Position numbers and translations under genes: made by a program. Positions 1-8,241 of a DNA stretch of 64,000 bases are shown piece after piece (the first letter of the stretch is position 1; each line of letters begins with the position of its first letter). Source of the stretch: Piscinibacter sp. XHJ-5 (lineage in GTDB: Bacteria > Pseudomonadota > Gammaproteobacteria > Burkholderiales > Burkholderiaceae_C); contig NZ_CP123228.1 in NCBI RefSeq assembly GCF_029855045.1, positions 2,604,001-2,668,000 on the forward strand, read 5' to 3'. The notes beneath the pieces were generated by a model. The model was not told the DNA's origin and ran no database searches. It saw nothing but the letters and a program-made list of their open reading frames with translations.

Positions 1-87
1 TTCCGCAATCTTCAACAGCACTTGGATGTGGCGAAACTTGCCTCGTGTCAGCAGTCGGTTAAGGAGCGTCGAGGCAGTCAGGTTCAA
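1..87 (-). CDS. LysR-type regulator, N-terminal fragment at window edge
   Basis: The first bases, read on the minus strand, give an open frame running off the window. It contains the pattern LLNRLLTRGKFRHIQVLLKI, which resembles the first helix and helix-turn-helix entry of LysR regulators (compare LLxRLRLRHLQxLVxLAE). The start is uncertain: an in-frame TTG lies at 87, and the frame stays open further upstream without an ATG. It is divergent from the DUF6351 gene at 200, the usual layout for a LysR regulator and its target. Only about 29 codons are visible, so the family call rests on a short match. Confidence 0.45.
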   Translation of the reverse strand, partial: MNLTASTLLNRLLTRGKFRHIQVLLKIAE

Positions 88-199
88 GATATCGGAAATT
101 CTAATACCAGGGCCGCCGAATTCATTGGTGGCAATGGCCGGCGATGGCTACCGTCTGTGGTCAAGGGTCTGACGGATACAGGCCTATCAGGAGACAACC

Positions 200-2449
200 A
201 TGGACTGCACCAGCAGCGCCGGCCCGAGCGGCCGCTTTCGTCGAGCCTTGCTCAGATGCGCAGGGGCCGTTGCGATATGCACAGCCGTATTCCCAGCCGC
301 CGCGGACTTTGGACCCGACTGGGAGATTCGGGTCGTGTCGAGCAGGCCTAACCTGGTTAGCGGCGGGGATGCGGTGATCGAGGTCCAGTTGCCTCGCTAC
401 GCACGCAAGCGTGATGTGGTCGTAAGGCTCAACGGCGCGGATGTCACGGATCAGTTGAGCGCCGACTCGTCCGGAGCCAAGCTGACCGGCTTGGTCAGCG
501 GGATGCGGGAAGGCAAGAACCGAGTCACTGTTGGCGACAGGCGGCAAAGCGGGTGGCAACACGCCGGATCCCTGGACGTGGTGAACTACCCAATCTCCGG
601 CGAGATGTTCGGGCCCCATCAGCGTCCGTGGATTTGCGAAACCGAGGCCTCAGGTCTCGGTGCTCCTCCCGCAGCGGGCCCGTGCATGGGTGCGACCAAG
701 TACGAGTGGTTCTATCGTTCCACATCCGGCGCACTGTTGCCCTTGCCGGCGGGTCCGCTGCCGGCAGATGTCGCAACAACCACCACGATCGACGGCACGA
801 CGGTGAAGTACATCGTGCGCGTGGAGTCAGGAACGATCAACGAATCCATCTATCGGATCGCGATCCTGGACGACCCGAGCAATCCGATCAGAGACCCGTG
901 GTCGCCGACGGGCAAGAAGCCAGGCCCGGGATGGAACGGCAAGCTGTTCTATCACTTCGTTGGTGGTGCCGCGGCCGGCTTCCGTTCCGGGCGTAATTCA
1001 GCGACCAACGCCATCAACGTCTCCGACACGATCTCAACGCGAGATGAACCTCTACGGCTCGGGTTCGCTGTGGCCACGGCGACGCGCAATGTCTTTGGCA
1101 CCGGATCCGACGAGGTGGTTTCGGCCGAGACGGTGATGATGGTCAAGGAGCGCTTCATCGAGCAGTACGGGGTTCCGAAATACACAGTTGCCTTAGGTAG
1201 TTCTGGCGGGGCCATTCAGCAGCAGCTTATCGCCCACAACTATCCAGGCTTGTTCGATGCCATCACGCCGGTGCGCAATTTCCCAGACGTCATGAGCATC
1301 TCGGTCGATGTCATCGACTGCGGGCTGCTCAACAACGTCTTCAGCAAGAACCCGGCAAATTGGCCCGCCGATCGGCGAGCGAAGGTCGACGGTTACGCCA
1401 TTGATCCCCGCGGGCGGACCAACTGTGATGGCTGGCTGCGCTTTTCTTTCGATTGGCCAGGGCCGACAGACGGATTTGACGACGTGGTAACCGAGGCGCT
1501 GAGATACAACGCCGCAAGCAACCCTGGGGGCGCACGCGGGACCCTGCAGGACGGCTCGGTCAATTCGATGGGGATCAGTCCGCTCACCGGCTTCGCGCGC
1601 ACCTACTACGACAACATCGGTGTCCAGTACGGATTGAAGGCACTCAACCAGGGTGCCATCACTGTGACAGAGTTTCTGGATTTGAATGAGAGCATCGGGG
1701 GCATCGACGTCGACGCCAATCCGGTGCCCACGCGCAGCCAGGGCGACCTCATCGGGATCAAGCACGCGTACCGGCACGGTCGCATCAATGACGGCGAGAA
1801 CATGACGTTGCCGATCATCCAATACAGGAACTACGTCGACTTCCAGGCGGACATCCACTCGTTTCATCGAAGCAGGGCCATGCTCGAGCGCATGAAGAAA
1901 GCAAACGGAACGACGGACAATGTCGCTCGGTGGACAATGCCGCAGAACGGTACTGTCAACTTCATGCGCATGGCGCTCCTGGCGCACGACGAGTGGCAGC
2001 GCAACATCGCAGCCGACAGAGCACCTGGCTCGTACGCCAAGAAGGTTATTCGCAACCGACCCGCCAGCCTCAAAAACCAGTGCTGGGACGACGCCGGCGT
2101 CACGCACGATCATCCGTTCGACACGAGCGATCCCGGGGTGTGCAACACACAATTCCCAGTGCACGACGACCCCCGCATCGCTGCGGGTGGGCCAACAGCG
2201 GGTGACATCCTGAAGTGCCAACTGAAGCCCGTGCGGCCGGCTGACTACAAAGTATCGTTCTCCAGCGCAGAGTGGGCCAGGCTGCAAGCGATCTTCCCGC
2301 AGGGCGTCTGCGATTGGTCCAAGCCGGGCGTCGAGCAGCGGCCGCTGAAGGACGCTTGGCTGGCCTTCCCGAAGCCGGGTCATGCCGTGCGATTGGATCG
2401 TGATTTTGATGCCGACGACGATCGCTATGACGACCACCATCACCGCTGA
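200..2449 (+). CDS. DUF6351 family secreted protein (hydrolase-like)
   Basis: This 749-residue protein matches the DUF6351 family as I recognise it. It has a positively charged N-terminus and a hydrophobic stretch ending in an AxA-type signal peptidase site near residue 36, so it is probably periplasmic. The mature N-terminus (WEIRVVSSRPNLVSGGDAVI) is the typical family opening, an Ig-like segment. A GSSGG motif (S334/S335) flanked by strand-like and helical residues resembles an alpha/beta-hydrolase nucleophile elbow, which suggests ester hydrolysis; the substrate is unknown. AGGAG lies 6 bases before the ATG. The C-terminus is rich in Asp and His. It stands alone on the plus strand, divergent from the LysR-like fragment. 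Confidence 0.8.
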   Translation: MDCTSSAGPSGRFRRALLRCAGAVAICTAVFPAAADFGPDWEIRVVSSRPNLVSGGDAVIEVQLPRYARKRDVVVRLNGADVTDQLSADSSGAKLTGLVSGMREGKNRVTVGDRRQSGWQHAGSLDVVNYPISGEMFGPHQRPWICETEASGLGAPPAAGPCMGATKYEWFYRSTSGALLPLPAGPLPADVATTTTIDGTTVKYIVRVESGTINESIYRIAILDDPSNPIRDPWSPTGKKPGPGWNGKLFYHFVGGAAAGFRSGRNSATNAINVSDTISTRDEPLRLGFAVATATRNVFGTGSDEVVSAETVMMVKERFIEQYGVPKYTVALGSSGGAIQQQLIAHNYPGLFDAITPVRNFPDVMSISVDVIDCGLLNNVFSKNPANWPADRRAKVDGYAIDPRGRTNCDGWLRFSFDWPGPTDGFDDVVTEALRYNAASNPGGARGTLQDGSVNSMGISPLTGFARTYYDNIGVQYGLKALNQGAITVTEFLDLNESIGGIDVDANPVPTRSQGDLIGIKHAYRHGRINDGENMTLPIIQYRNYVDFQADIHSFHRSRAMLERMKKANGTTDNVARWTMPQNGTVNFMRMALLAHDEWQRNIAADRAPGSYAKKVIRNRPASLKNQCWDDAGVTHDHPFDTSDPGVCNTQFPVHDDPRIAAGGPTAGDILKCQLKPVRPADYKVSFSSAEWARLQAIFPQGVCDWSKPGVEQRPLKDAWLAFPKPGHAVRLDRDFDADDDRYDDHHHR

Positions 2450-2677
2450 CCACGTCAGTACCGGCGCAAGTCAGCAAGGCCGGCGCCAGCCGCGCGCTGA
2501 ATATGCCTGCCTAATGCCATGGCGCGCGACGAACTCGGGCAATGCCGGCACCAGCAGGCTTTGGGTCGCCGACTCCGATCCGATCAGCCGCAGCATGCCG
2601 CCACCGCGATGGGAGCAAGCGGTTCAGCAGCGCGGTTGCGGAGGGATGCATCGCGCGGCGCAGTTTAGGGGACGTCG

Positions 2678-3655
2678 TTGAAACCCGTCACGCGCCGCTT
2701 GGCGGCATTCACGCTCGTGGCTCTCGGGACGGCGCCGTTCGCGCGCGCGCAGCCGGCGGCGTGGCCGACGAAGCCGATCCGGATCATCGTTCCCGCGCCG
2801 CCCGGCGGCGCCTACGACCGCACGATCCGTCCGCTGGCGCAGGAGATGTCGGCACAACTCAAGCAGCCCGTCTTCATCGAGAACAAGCCAGGTGCGGGCA
2901 ACATCATCGGCACACAGGCCGGCGCGACGGCGGCGCCCGACGGCTACACGCTGACGATGACCGGCATGCTGAACACCATCGCGCAAGGCATCTACGAGCG
3001 AGTGCCGTTCGACATCGTTGCCGACTTCGCGCATGTCGCCTGCATCGCGGGCGGCGAGCAATGGCTGGTCGTCAACAGCCAGGCCGGTATCGCGAGCTTT
3101 GCCGGCCTGATCGAGCAGGCCCGCCGCGAGCCGGGCAAGCTGAACTACGCCACCTCGGGCCAAGGCAGTACCGGTCACCTGGTGATGGAGCTGCTTCAAC
3201 GAGCTACCGGAACGCAGTTGACGCATGTGCCTTACAAGGGCGGCGCGCCGGCCCTGCAGGACGTGCTGGCGGGCCTGGTGCCGATCACGGTGATTCCCGG
3301 GAGCGGCGCCATGCAACACGTGCAGAGCGGCAAGCTGAAGGTGCTGGCGGTGTCGAGCGCCGCGCGCAGCCCCGAGCTGCCCCAGGTGCCCACCTTCGAG
3401 GAAATCGGCCACAAGCAGCTCACGGTGATCTCATGGGTCGGCCTGTCGGCGCCGAAAGGCACGCCGCCGGAGATCGTCGACAAGGTGTATGCCGCGGTGC
3501 GCGCGAGCATGGCCAGCAAGGACCTGATGGCGAAGCTGGCTGCCGAGGGCCTGACGGCGATGCTGATGTCGCCGTCACAGTACACCCAACTCGTGCGCAG
3601 CGACACCGAGCGCTGGGGCCAGCTCACGCGCAGCCTGAACCTGAAGGCGAATTGA
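2678..3655 (+). CDS. Bug-family tripartite tricarboxylate transporter substrate-binding protein (TctC-like)
   Basis: This 325-residue periplasmic binding protein has a short signal peptide (cleavage near ARAQPAAWP). It carries the family signatures WPTKPIRIIVPAPPGG, a GAGNIIGT ligand-loop motif and VPYKGGAPALQD. Family members bind carboxylates or aromatic acids for TctAB-type transporters or for signalling. No membrane subunits are adjacent, which is usual for orphan Bug proteins in Burkholderiales. The gene lies 21 bases before an alpha/beta hydrolase on the same strand, so the ligand may be a substrate of that hydrolase; this is inference from position. The start codon appears to be TTG (given as Met). 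Confidence 0.9.
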   Translation: MKPVTRRLAAFTLVALGTAPFARAQPAAWPTKPIRIIVPAPPGGAYDRTIRPLAQEMSAQLKQPVFIENKPGAGNIIGTQAGATAAPDGYTLTMTGMLNTIAQGIYERVPFDIVADFAHVACIAGGEQWLVVNSQAGIASFAGLIEQARREPGKLNYATSGQGSTGHLVMELLQRATGTQLTHVPYKGGAPALQDVLAGLVPITVIPGSGAMQHVQSGKLKVLAVSSAARSPELPQVPTFEEIGHKQLTVISWVGLSAPKGTPPEIVDKVYAAVRASMASKDLMAKLAAEGLTAMLMSPSQYTQLVRSDTERWGQLTRSLNLKAN

Positions 3656-3676
3656 GCACCACGAGGCAGGCACAGC

Positions 3677-4510
3677 ATGCCCTTTGTTCGTTCGCACGGA
3701 TGCGAGATCTACTACGAGCGCCACGGCGCGGGACCGGCGCTGCTGTTTTTGCACGGCGCAGGCTCCAACGCGGCCACCTGGTGGCAGCAACTGCCCGCAT
3801 TCTCGGCGCAGCACACGTGCCTGACGATGGACATCCGTTGCTTCGGACGTTCCATGGCGCCCACCGACGAGTTCACGCTTGGCCACTTCGTGGCCGACGC
3901 GGTGTCACTGCTTGATCACGAGAGGCTGGAACAAGTCGTCGTGATCGGCCAGTCGCTGGGCGGGATGATTGGATTGCAGTTGGCGCTGCGCCATCCGCAG
4001 CGGGTTTGCGGCTTCGTGGCCTGCGACAGCTCGCTGGCAGTGGACCATCCGCCGCTGGTGGCCAGCGTCGAGCGGCGCTTCTGTACTGTGTCGGCGCTCG
4101 CCATCGAGCAGCGCTCGCTGGGGCGCAAGTTCCTGGATGAGCAGCCTGCGCTCGCGGCGCTGTACGCGCAGATCAATCATTTCAACCCGAGCGCCCATCG
4201 CATTGCGCCCGAGGACTGGCATCGCGCGCTCCGGCGCTTGAACGAGCCGCAGTCGCTGACGCGCGTGGGCGACCTCGAAGCGCTGCTGTGCCCCACGCTG
4301 TTCGTGGTTGGCGCCGAGGACCCGATCGTCCCGGTGAGCGCGATGCATGACCTTGCGGGCGTTGTGCCGGGCAGCGAGGTGGTTGTGATCGAGCATGCCG
4401 CCCACTCGGCCTACTTTGAGCAGCCCGCCGAGTTCAACCGTCACGTGCTTCACTTCCTGCAGCGCCGCGTTGCAGGCCTCACAGGTCTCGATCCACCACG
4501 TACCGAATGA
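3677..4510 (+). CDS. alpha/beta-fold hydrolase
   Basis: This 277-residue cytoplasmic hydrolase has the oxyanion motif HGAG (26-29), a nucleophile elbow GQSLGG with S93, an acid in VVGAEDPIVP and a catalytic His in EHAAHSAYFEQP. The layout resembles enol-lactonases (PcaD type) and C-C bond hydrolases of aromatic catabolism. It probably forms one transcript with the Bug receptor upstream, and it overlaps the following lipoprotein remnant by ATGA. The broken enolase-superfamily gene downstream would fit a lactone pathway, but substrate specificity cannot be told from sequence. Confidence 0.88.
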   Translation: MPFVRSHGCEIYYERHGAGPALLFLHGAGSNAATWWQQLPAFSAQHTCLTMDIRCFGRSMAPTDEFTLGHFVADAVSLLDHERLEQVVVIGQSLGGMIGLQLALRHPQRVCGFVACDSSLAVDHPPLVASVERRFCTVSALAIEQRSLGRKFLDEQPALAALYAQINHFNPSAHRIAPEDWHRALRRLNEPQSLTRVGDLEALLCPTLFVVGAEDPIVPVSAMHDLAGVVPGSEVVVIEHAAHSAYFEQPAEFNRHVLHFLQRRVAGLTGLDPPRTE

Positions 4511-4829
4511 AGCATTCGGGTCGAATTGCCGTGCTGTCCGTGGCCGCCTTGGCGGTTGCTTGCGCGACGTCGCGGCATCCGTCGATGCCGACCGGTGCGG
4601 CGGCCGGCGACCGCCGCGGCGACAGCATCCCGCGGCGGCGGCGCTGTGCGCCGGAGGCAACCCGCTGGTGTGGAAGACCTACTCGGGCATCGTCAACGCC
4701 GCGTTCGACGACGAACTCGCCTTCGTCCGCCGCGCGCTGAACGCTCAGACGAACGAAAGCAACTGCGGCACGCTGACCGCACCCGCTGCGCCCGAGCCGG
4801 CCACTGCCGGGATCCGGTTCAACGATTGA
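4507..4829 (+). pseudogene. small lipoprotein gene, frameshifted
   Basis: The frame opening at 4507 encodes a lipoprotein-type signal (MKHSGRIAVLSVAALAVACA, Cys near residue 19), then degenerates into Arg/Ser-rich sequence near 4625-4640. A sensible protein continues in another frame (GNPLVWKTYSGIVNAAFDDE ...) and stops at 4829. Both halves make sense only if joined, so one indel near 4630 in a GGCGGCGGCG-rich run breaks the gene. The start is translationally coupled (ATGA) to the hydrolase. Function unknown; a sequencing error in the GC run is the alternative explanation. Confidence 0.6.
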
Positions 4830-4845
4830 CCGCCAGGGGCGATTC

Positions 4846-5395
4846 ATGGCCACGGTCTCGATCATCGCTGCAGCGACCTGCATTCCGCTGCGGCTGCCGT
4901 TCAACCACTGGGCCGATCCCCCGCTGTGCGTTGGCAAGCCGCGCACGACGCTGGACAGCGTGCTGGTTCGTGTGGCGCTCGGCAACGGCCTGGTTGGCTG
5001 GGGCCAAGCGTACGGCGGCGAAATCACCGCAGTGAGCGCGCTGATGCAAAGCCGCATCGCGCCTTTGGGTTGCGGCGAGGACGCCTCGGATCAGACCCTC
5101 ACCGCGCGGCTGGAGCGCACGTTGCACAACCCCGGACGTTCAGGTTCGTGCGGCATGCGTTGAGCGGGCTCGACATCGCGCTGTGGGACTTGCGCGGCAA
5201 GCTCGAGCGCAGGCCACTGTTCGATCTTCTCGGTGGCGCGGCGCGTTCCCGCGTGCCGGCCTATGCCTCGCTGCTGCAGTACTACGGCAGCAGCGCGCGG
5301 GTGGTGCAGAACGTGCAACGGGCCATCGACGCAGGCTATGGTGCCGTCAAGCTGCATGAGCGCAGCGTCGATGCCGTGGCCGCTGCGCGCAGCTC
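4846..5395 (+). pseudogene. mandelate racemase/muconate-lactonizing enzyme (enolase superfamily), truncated and frameshifted
   Basis: The first 100 codons give an enolase-superfamily N-terminal capping domain (VRVALGNGLVGWGQAYGGEI). Near 5140 the frame shifts, and the next frame continues with the barrel entry HALSGLDIALWDLRGK and DLLGGAARSRVPAYAS, ending at GYGAVKLHE. The metal-binding Asp/Glu/Glu and catalytic Lys/His residues of the barrel are missing, because the sequence switches near 5390-5400 into a reversed MFS transporter gene. About 180 of 370 expected residues remain and they cannot be active. It continues the catabolic group that starts with the Bug receptor. Confidence 0.8.
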
Positions 5396-5518
5396 GGTGC
5401 CGATGTCCGGGAACGCCGGCAGGATGATGTTGGCGGCCAACGCGCCGAGCGCAGCGAGCCCGGCAAGCAGCAGCAGCGAGCCGGTCGACAACGTGCGAGG
5501 GTCAATCGGCGCCGGCAT
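5396..5518 (-). pseudogene. Bcr/CflA-type MFS transporter, first ~40 codons only
   Basis: The minus strand from ATG 5518 reads a hydrophobic first helix with LLLAGLAALGALAANIILPA then FPDIGTELR, the hallmark start of Bcr/CflA multidrug MFS transporters. After about residue 45 the similarity ends at the junction with the enolase remnant, and the frame stops at 5336. Its start lies inside the end of the MarR gene (17-base overlap), so it was once the second gene of a marR-efflux operon. What remains is a non-functional stub marking a deletion or recombination joint. Confidence 0.7.
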
Positions 5519-5957
5519 CGTCGGCGTCAGCGGACAAACTGTCCAGGCAGTCGTCGAGCAGTTCGTGCAGTGCGAGCACGCGGTCGACGCCCAAGCGCCC
5601 GTTCAGCGCAGTCTGAGCCGCCTTCCAGGCGCGCAGCCCTTCAACTCGCTTCTCGTGACCCGCGGGTGTGGCCTCTACCGACCGGCTGCGGGCGTCCTCA
5701 CCCTCGCCGATCTTGATCCACCCCTGAGCAGTCAGGGGTTGGAGGTTGCGCGTCAATGTCGAAGGATCCATCTGCATGCGGCGCGCCAGGTCGCTTGGCC
5801 TCATCGGACCAAGCTTGACGACGTGGGAGAGCAGCGCGTACTGCATGTTCTTGAGGCCGGCCTCAGCAACATAGCCGTCGTAGTGCCGCGTCACTACGCG
5901 GCCAAGCTGACGCAGCATCAGGTTGGTACAGCCCTGCGGTTTAGTCTTGGTTTTCAC
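5502..5957 (-). CDS. MarR-family transcriptional regulator
   Basis: A winged-helix regulator of 151 residues from the GTG at 5957 (VKTKTKPQG). The open frame extends to 6275, but that extension would overlap the divergent thioesterase gene and shows no family similarity. Helix-turn-helix and wing: MRPSDLARRMQMDPSTLTRN followed by GWIKIGEGEDARSRSVEATPAG, with the conserved DxRSR wing. Members repress adjacent catabolic or efflux genes and respond to phenolic ligands. It is divergent from the thioesterase-thiolase-MaoC operon, with palindromes in the shared promoter region, and its original partner gene (MFS) is destroyed. Confidence 0.85.
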   Translation of the reverse strand: MKTKTKPQGCTNLMLRQLGRVVTRHYDGYVAEAGLKNMQYALLSHVVKLGPMRPSDLARRMQMDPSTLTRNLQPLTAQGWIKIGEGEDARSRSVEATPAGHEKRVEGLRAWKAAQTALNGRLGVDRVLALHELLDDCLDSLSADADDAGAD

Positions 5958-5965
5958 GTGTGATA

Positions 5966-5998
5966 TTGTATATACAACTATTGCAAATACAAGTTTGC
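5966..5998. promoter_or_regulatory. candidate MarR operators in the divergent promoter
   Basis: Between the MarR start (5957) and the thioesterase start (6012) lies a perfect 12-base palindrome TTGTATATACAA (5966-5977). It is followed by TTGCAAATACAA (5981-5992), which matches the first element at 10 of 12 positions at a 15-base spacing. The second element also sits within an inverted repeat GCAAA-N6-TTTGC (5983-5998). AT-rich dyads of this size in a marR divergent promoter are typical operators; binding itself is inferred. Confidence 0.65.
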
Positions 5999-6011
5999 GG
6001 AAGGGTTCGCA

Positions 6012-6572
6012 ATGACCACTGACGAAGTTCTTGAGCAATGGCAGGCCAGAGAGCGGCAAGTGCGCGACAGGCTTCTGCCAGCAGATGTGCAGCCAAGGGC
6101 GCACGTCTTCGGCCGCACAGGCATGCGGATCTTCGAGGCGATCTTTGCCGGGGAGCTGCCGCCGGCGCCCATCGGCGACACGCTGGACTTCATTCCCGTC
6201 CATATCGAGCCTGGCGTAGCCATCTTCCAGGGCCGGCCCCAGCGTCGTCACTACAACCCGCTGGGAACGGTGCATGGGGGCTGGTACTGCACCCTGCTGG
6301 ACTCAGCCGTGGGATGTGCCGTGCACTCGACGCTGCCGGCCGAGAAGGGCTACACGACGCTTGAGCTCAAGGTGAACATGATCCGCCCGCTCAGCGACTC
6401 AGTCCCGCTGGTGCGGGCTGAGGGCCGGGTCATCCATGCGGGTCGCCAGACCGCCACCGCGGAGGGGCGAATCGTCGGTCCCGACGGGAAGCTCTATGCC
6501 CACGCCACTACCACCTGCTTGATCTTCGACCACACCCCACCCGCTTCTGGAGCCCCCCATGTCCAAGCCTGA
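6012..6572 (+). CDS. PaaI-family thioesterase (hotdog fold)
   Basis: A 186-residue hotdog-fold protein. The signature NPLGTVHGGWYCTLLDSAVG places the HGG helix at about residues 88-91, followed by LELKVNMIRPL and the closing strand RVIHAGRQTATAEGRI, as in PaaI/YbgC acyl-CoA thioesterases. It probably releases CoA from aryl- or acyl-CoA intermediates. It is the first gene of a tight operon: its 3' end overlaps the thiolase by 14 bases and MaoC follows. It is likely controlled by the divergent MarR protein. Confidence 0.87.
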   Translation: MTTDEVLEQWQARERQVRDRLLPADVQPRAHVFGRTGMRIFEAIFAGELPPAPIGDTLDFIPVHIEPGVAIFQGRPQRRHYNPLGTVHGGWYCTLLDSAVGCAVHSTLPAEKGYTTLELKVNMIRPLSDSVPLVRAEGRVIHAGRQTATAEGRIVGPDGKLYAHATTTCLIFDHTPPASGAPHVQA

Positions 6573-7743
6573 GATCGTCCTTTGTTCACCTGTCCGGACC
6601 GCCATCGGCACCTACGGCGGAGCCTTGAAGGACACGCCAGCCCCTGACCTGGGTGCCGCCGTTGTCCGCGAGACCCTGAGGCGAGCTGGCCTTGCCGGCG
6701 AAAACGTCGATAGCGTCTTGCTTGGTCACGTCATCCAGGCCGGCACGAAGATGAATCCCGCCCGCCAAGCTTCGGTCGGCGGTGGTTTGCCGGTGAACGT
6801 GCCGGCGCTGACGTTGAACCGCGTTTGCGGCTCTGGCGCCCAGGCCATCGCGTCTGCGGCGCTCGAAGTGATGTCTGGCTATGCCACCGTCGTCGTCGCT
6901 GGTGGCATGGAGAACATGGATCAGGCGCCGTACCTGATGCCTGGTGGTCGCTGGGGGCATCGCATGGGCGACGCCCAGATCCTGGACAGCATGCTGCGCG
7001 ATGGCCTTCACGATGCGTTCAGTGGGCAGCACTCCGGGTGGCATACGGAGGACCTGGTCAGCCGCTATGACATCTCCCGTGAGGACCAGGATCGCTGGGC
7101 CGCACGCTCGCAGCAACGTTTCAGCCAGGCGCAGTCGGCAGGCAAGTTTGATGACGAGATCCTCGGCCTTGAACTGGCGGGCCGCAAAGGCCCGGTGCGC
7201 TTCGAACGCGACGAGGCGAACCGCCCCGACACCACGGTCGAGACGCTGGCCAAGTTGAAGCCGGCGTTCCGCAAGGACGGCACGATCACCGCCGGAAACG
7301 CCCCTGGCCTCAACAGCGCGGCGTCGGCCATGATCGTTGCGGAGCGAGCCACTGCGGAGCGGCTGGAGCTGAGGCCGTGGGCGCGGCTGGTTTCGCACGG
7401 CGTCGCCGCGGTCGAACCGGGCATGTTTGGCATCGGTCCCGTGCCGGCCGTCACTCTTGCCCTGCAGCGCGCAGGCTGGAAGATCGGCGACATCGACCGC
7501 ATTGAAATCAATGAAGCCTTCGCGGCGATCACGCTGGCCTGCCTGCGGGAGCTCGGCCTGCCTGAGGACATCGTCAATGTCGAAGGCGGCTCCATCGCCC
7601 ACGGACATGCCATAGGCGCCACCGGTGCGGTGCTTACCACGCGGCTGCTGCACTCCATGCGCAGGGACGGGTTGCGCCGCGGCGTGGTCACGCTGTGCAT
7701 CGGCGGCGGCCAGGGCATCGCGCTGGCCCTTGAAATGCTCTGA
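6559..7743 (+). CDS. acetyl-CoA C-acyltransferase (thiolase)
   Basis: A full-length 394-residue thiolase. The nucleophilic Cys is C90 (NRVCGSGAQA), the active-site His is H350 (GHAIGATG; Ala replaces the usual Pro) and the second Cys is C380 (LCIGGGQG). It catalyses thiolytic cleavage of 3-ketoacyl-CoA or its reverse in the cytosol. It overlaps the thioesterase gene and precedes MaoC by 13 bases. A second thiolase lies at 16538-17716 with the same motifs, so the window carries two such activities. Confidence 0.93.
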   Translation: MSKPEIVLCSPVRTAIGTYGGALKDTPAPDLGAAVVRETLRRAGLAGENVDSVLLGHVIQAGTKMNPARQASVGGGLPVNVPALTLNRVCGSGAQAIASAALEVMSGYATVVVAGGMENMDQAPYLMPGGRWGHRMGDAQILDSMLRDGLHDAFSGQHSGWHTEDLVSRYDISREDQDRWAARSQQRFSQAQSAGKFDDEILGLELAGRKGPVRFERDEANRPDTTVETLAKLKPAFRKDGTITAGNAPGLNSAASAMIVAERATAERLELRPWARLVSHGVAAVEPGMFGIGPVPAVTLALQRAGWKIGDIDRIEINEAFAAITLACLRELGLPEDIVNVEGGSIAHGHAIGATGAVLTTRLLHSMRRDGLRRGVVTLCIGGGQGIALALEML

Positions 7744-7756
7744 CCGGAGATTCGAC

Positions 7757-8209
7757 ATGCCCTCTCTGTACCTGGAAGACTTCGAGCCTGGGCAGCGCTT
7801 CACAGGAAGCACCCGCGTTCGTATCGACGACGAGCGGATCAAGGCATTTGCAGCTGAGTTCGACCCCCAGCCCTTTCACCTGGATGCGCTTGCCGCCTCG
7901 GCGACGTTCTTCGGTGGTTTGGCGGCCAGTGGTTGGCACACCGCCGCGGTGACGATGCGCCTGCTCGTGGACAGCGAGTTCAAACCTGTCGGCGGCATCG
8001 TGGGTGCCGGATTCGACGAACTTCGTTGGCCGCGGCCGGTCAGGCCGGGCGACGAACTGCACGTCGAGAGCGAGGTTCTGGAGGTGCGGCCTTCGAAATC
8101 TCGCCCAGACCAAGGGCTGGTGAAGGTGCGCACGAACACGTTGAACCAACACGGCGAGGTTGTTCAGACCTCGGTCGGCAATCTCGTCGTCCCTCGGCGA
8201 CCCGCGTGA
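7757..8209 (+). CDS. MaoC-family dehydratase (R-specific hydratase-like)
   Basis: A 150-residue hotdog hydratase from the ATG at 7757. It has the family motif FAAEFDPQPFHLD (catalytic Asp and His), FGGLAASGWHTAAV, and GFDELRWPRPVRPGDELHVE. It acts on enoyl-CoA double bonds, fitting the upstream thiolase. A close paralogue sits at 59602-60057 and shares FDPQPFHLD and GLAASGWHTAAVTMRLLV. It is the last intact gene of the MarR-divergent operon; the aldo/keto reductase remnant follows after 32 bases. Confidence 0.9.
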   Translation: MPSLYLEDFEPGQRFTGSTRVRIDDERIKAFAAEFDPQPFHLDALAASATFFGGLAASGWHTAAVTMRLLVDSEFKPVGGIVGAGFDELRWPRPVRPGDELHVESEVLEVRPSKSRPDQGLVKVRTNTLNQHGEVVQTSVGNLVVPRRPA

Positions 8210-8241
8210 TCGCGCGTCGAACACCATTTGTTTGAGCAGCG

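Noticed and set aside
4926..5963. 345-residue plus-strand ORF
   Set aside because: It fuses enolase pieces, the antisense of an MFS stub and the antisense of marR. It is an accident of high GC content.
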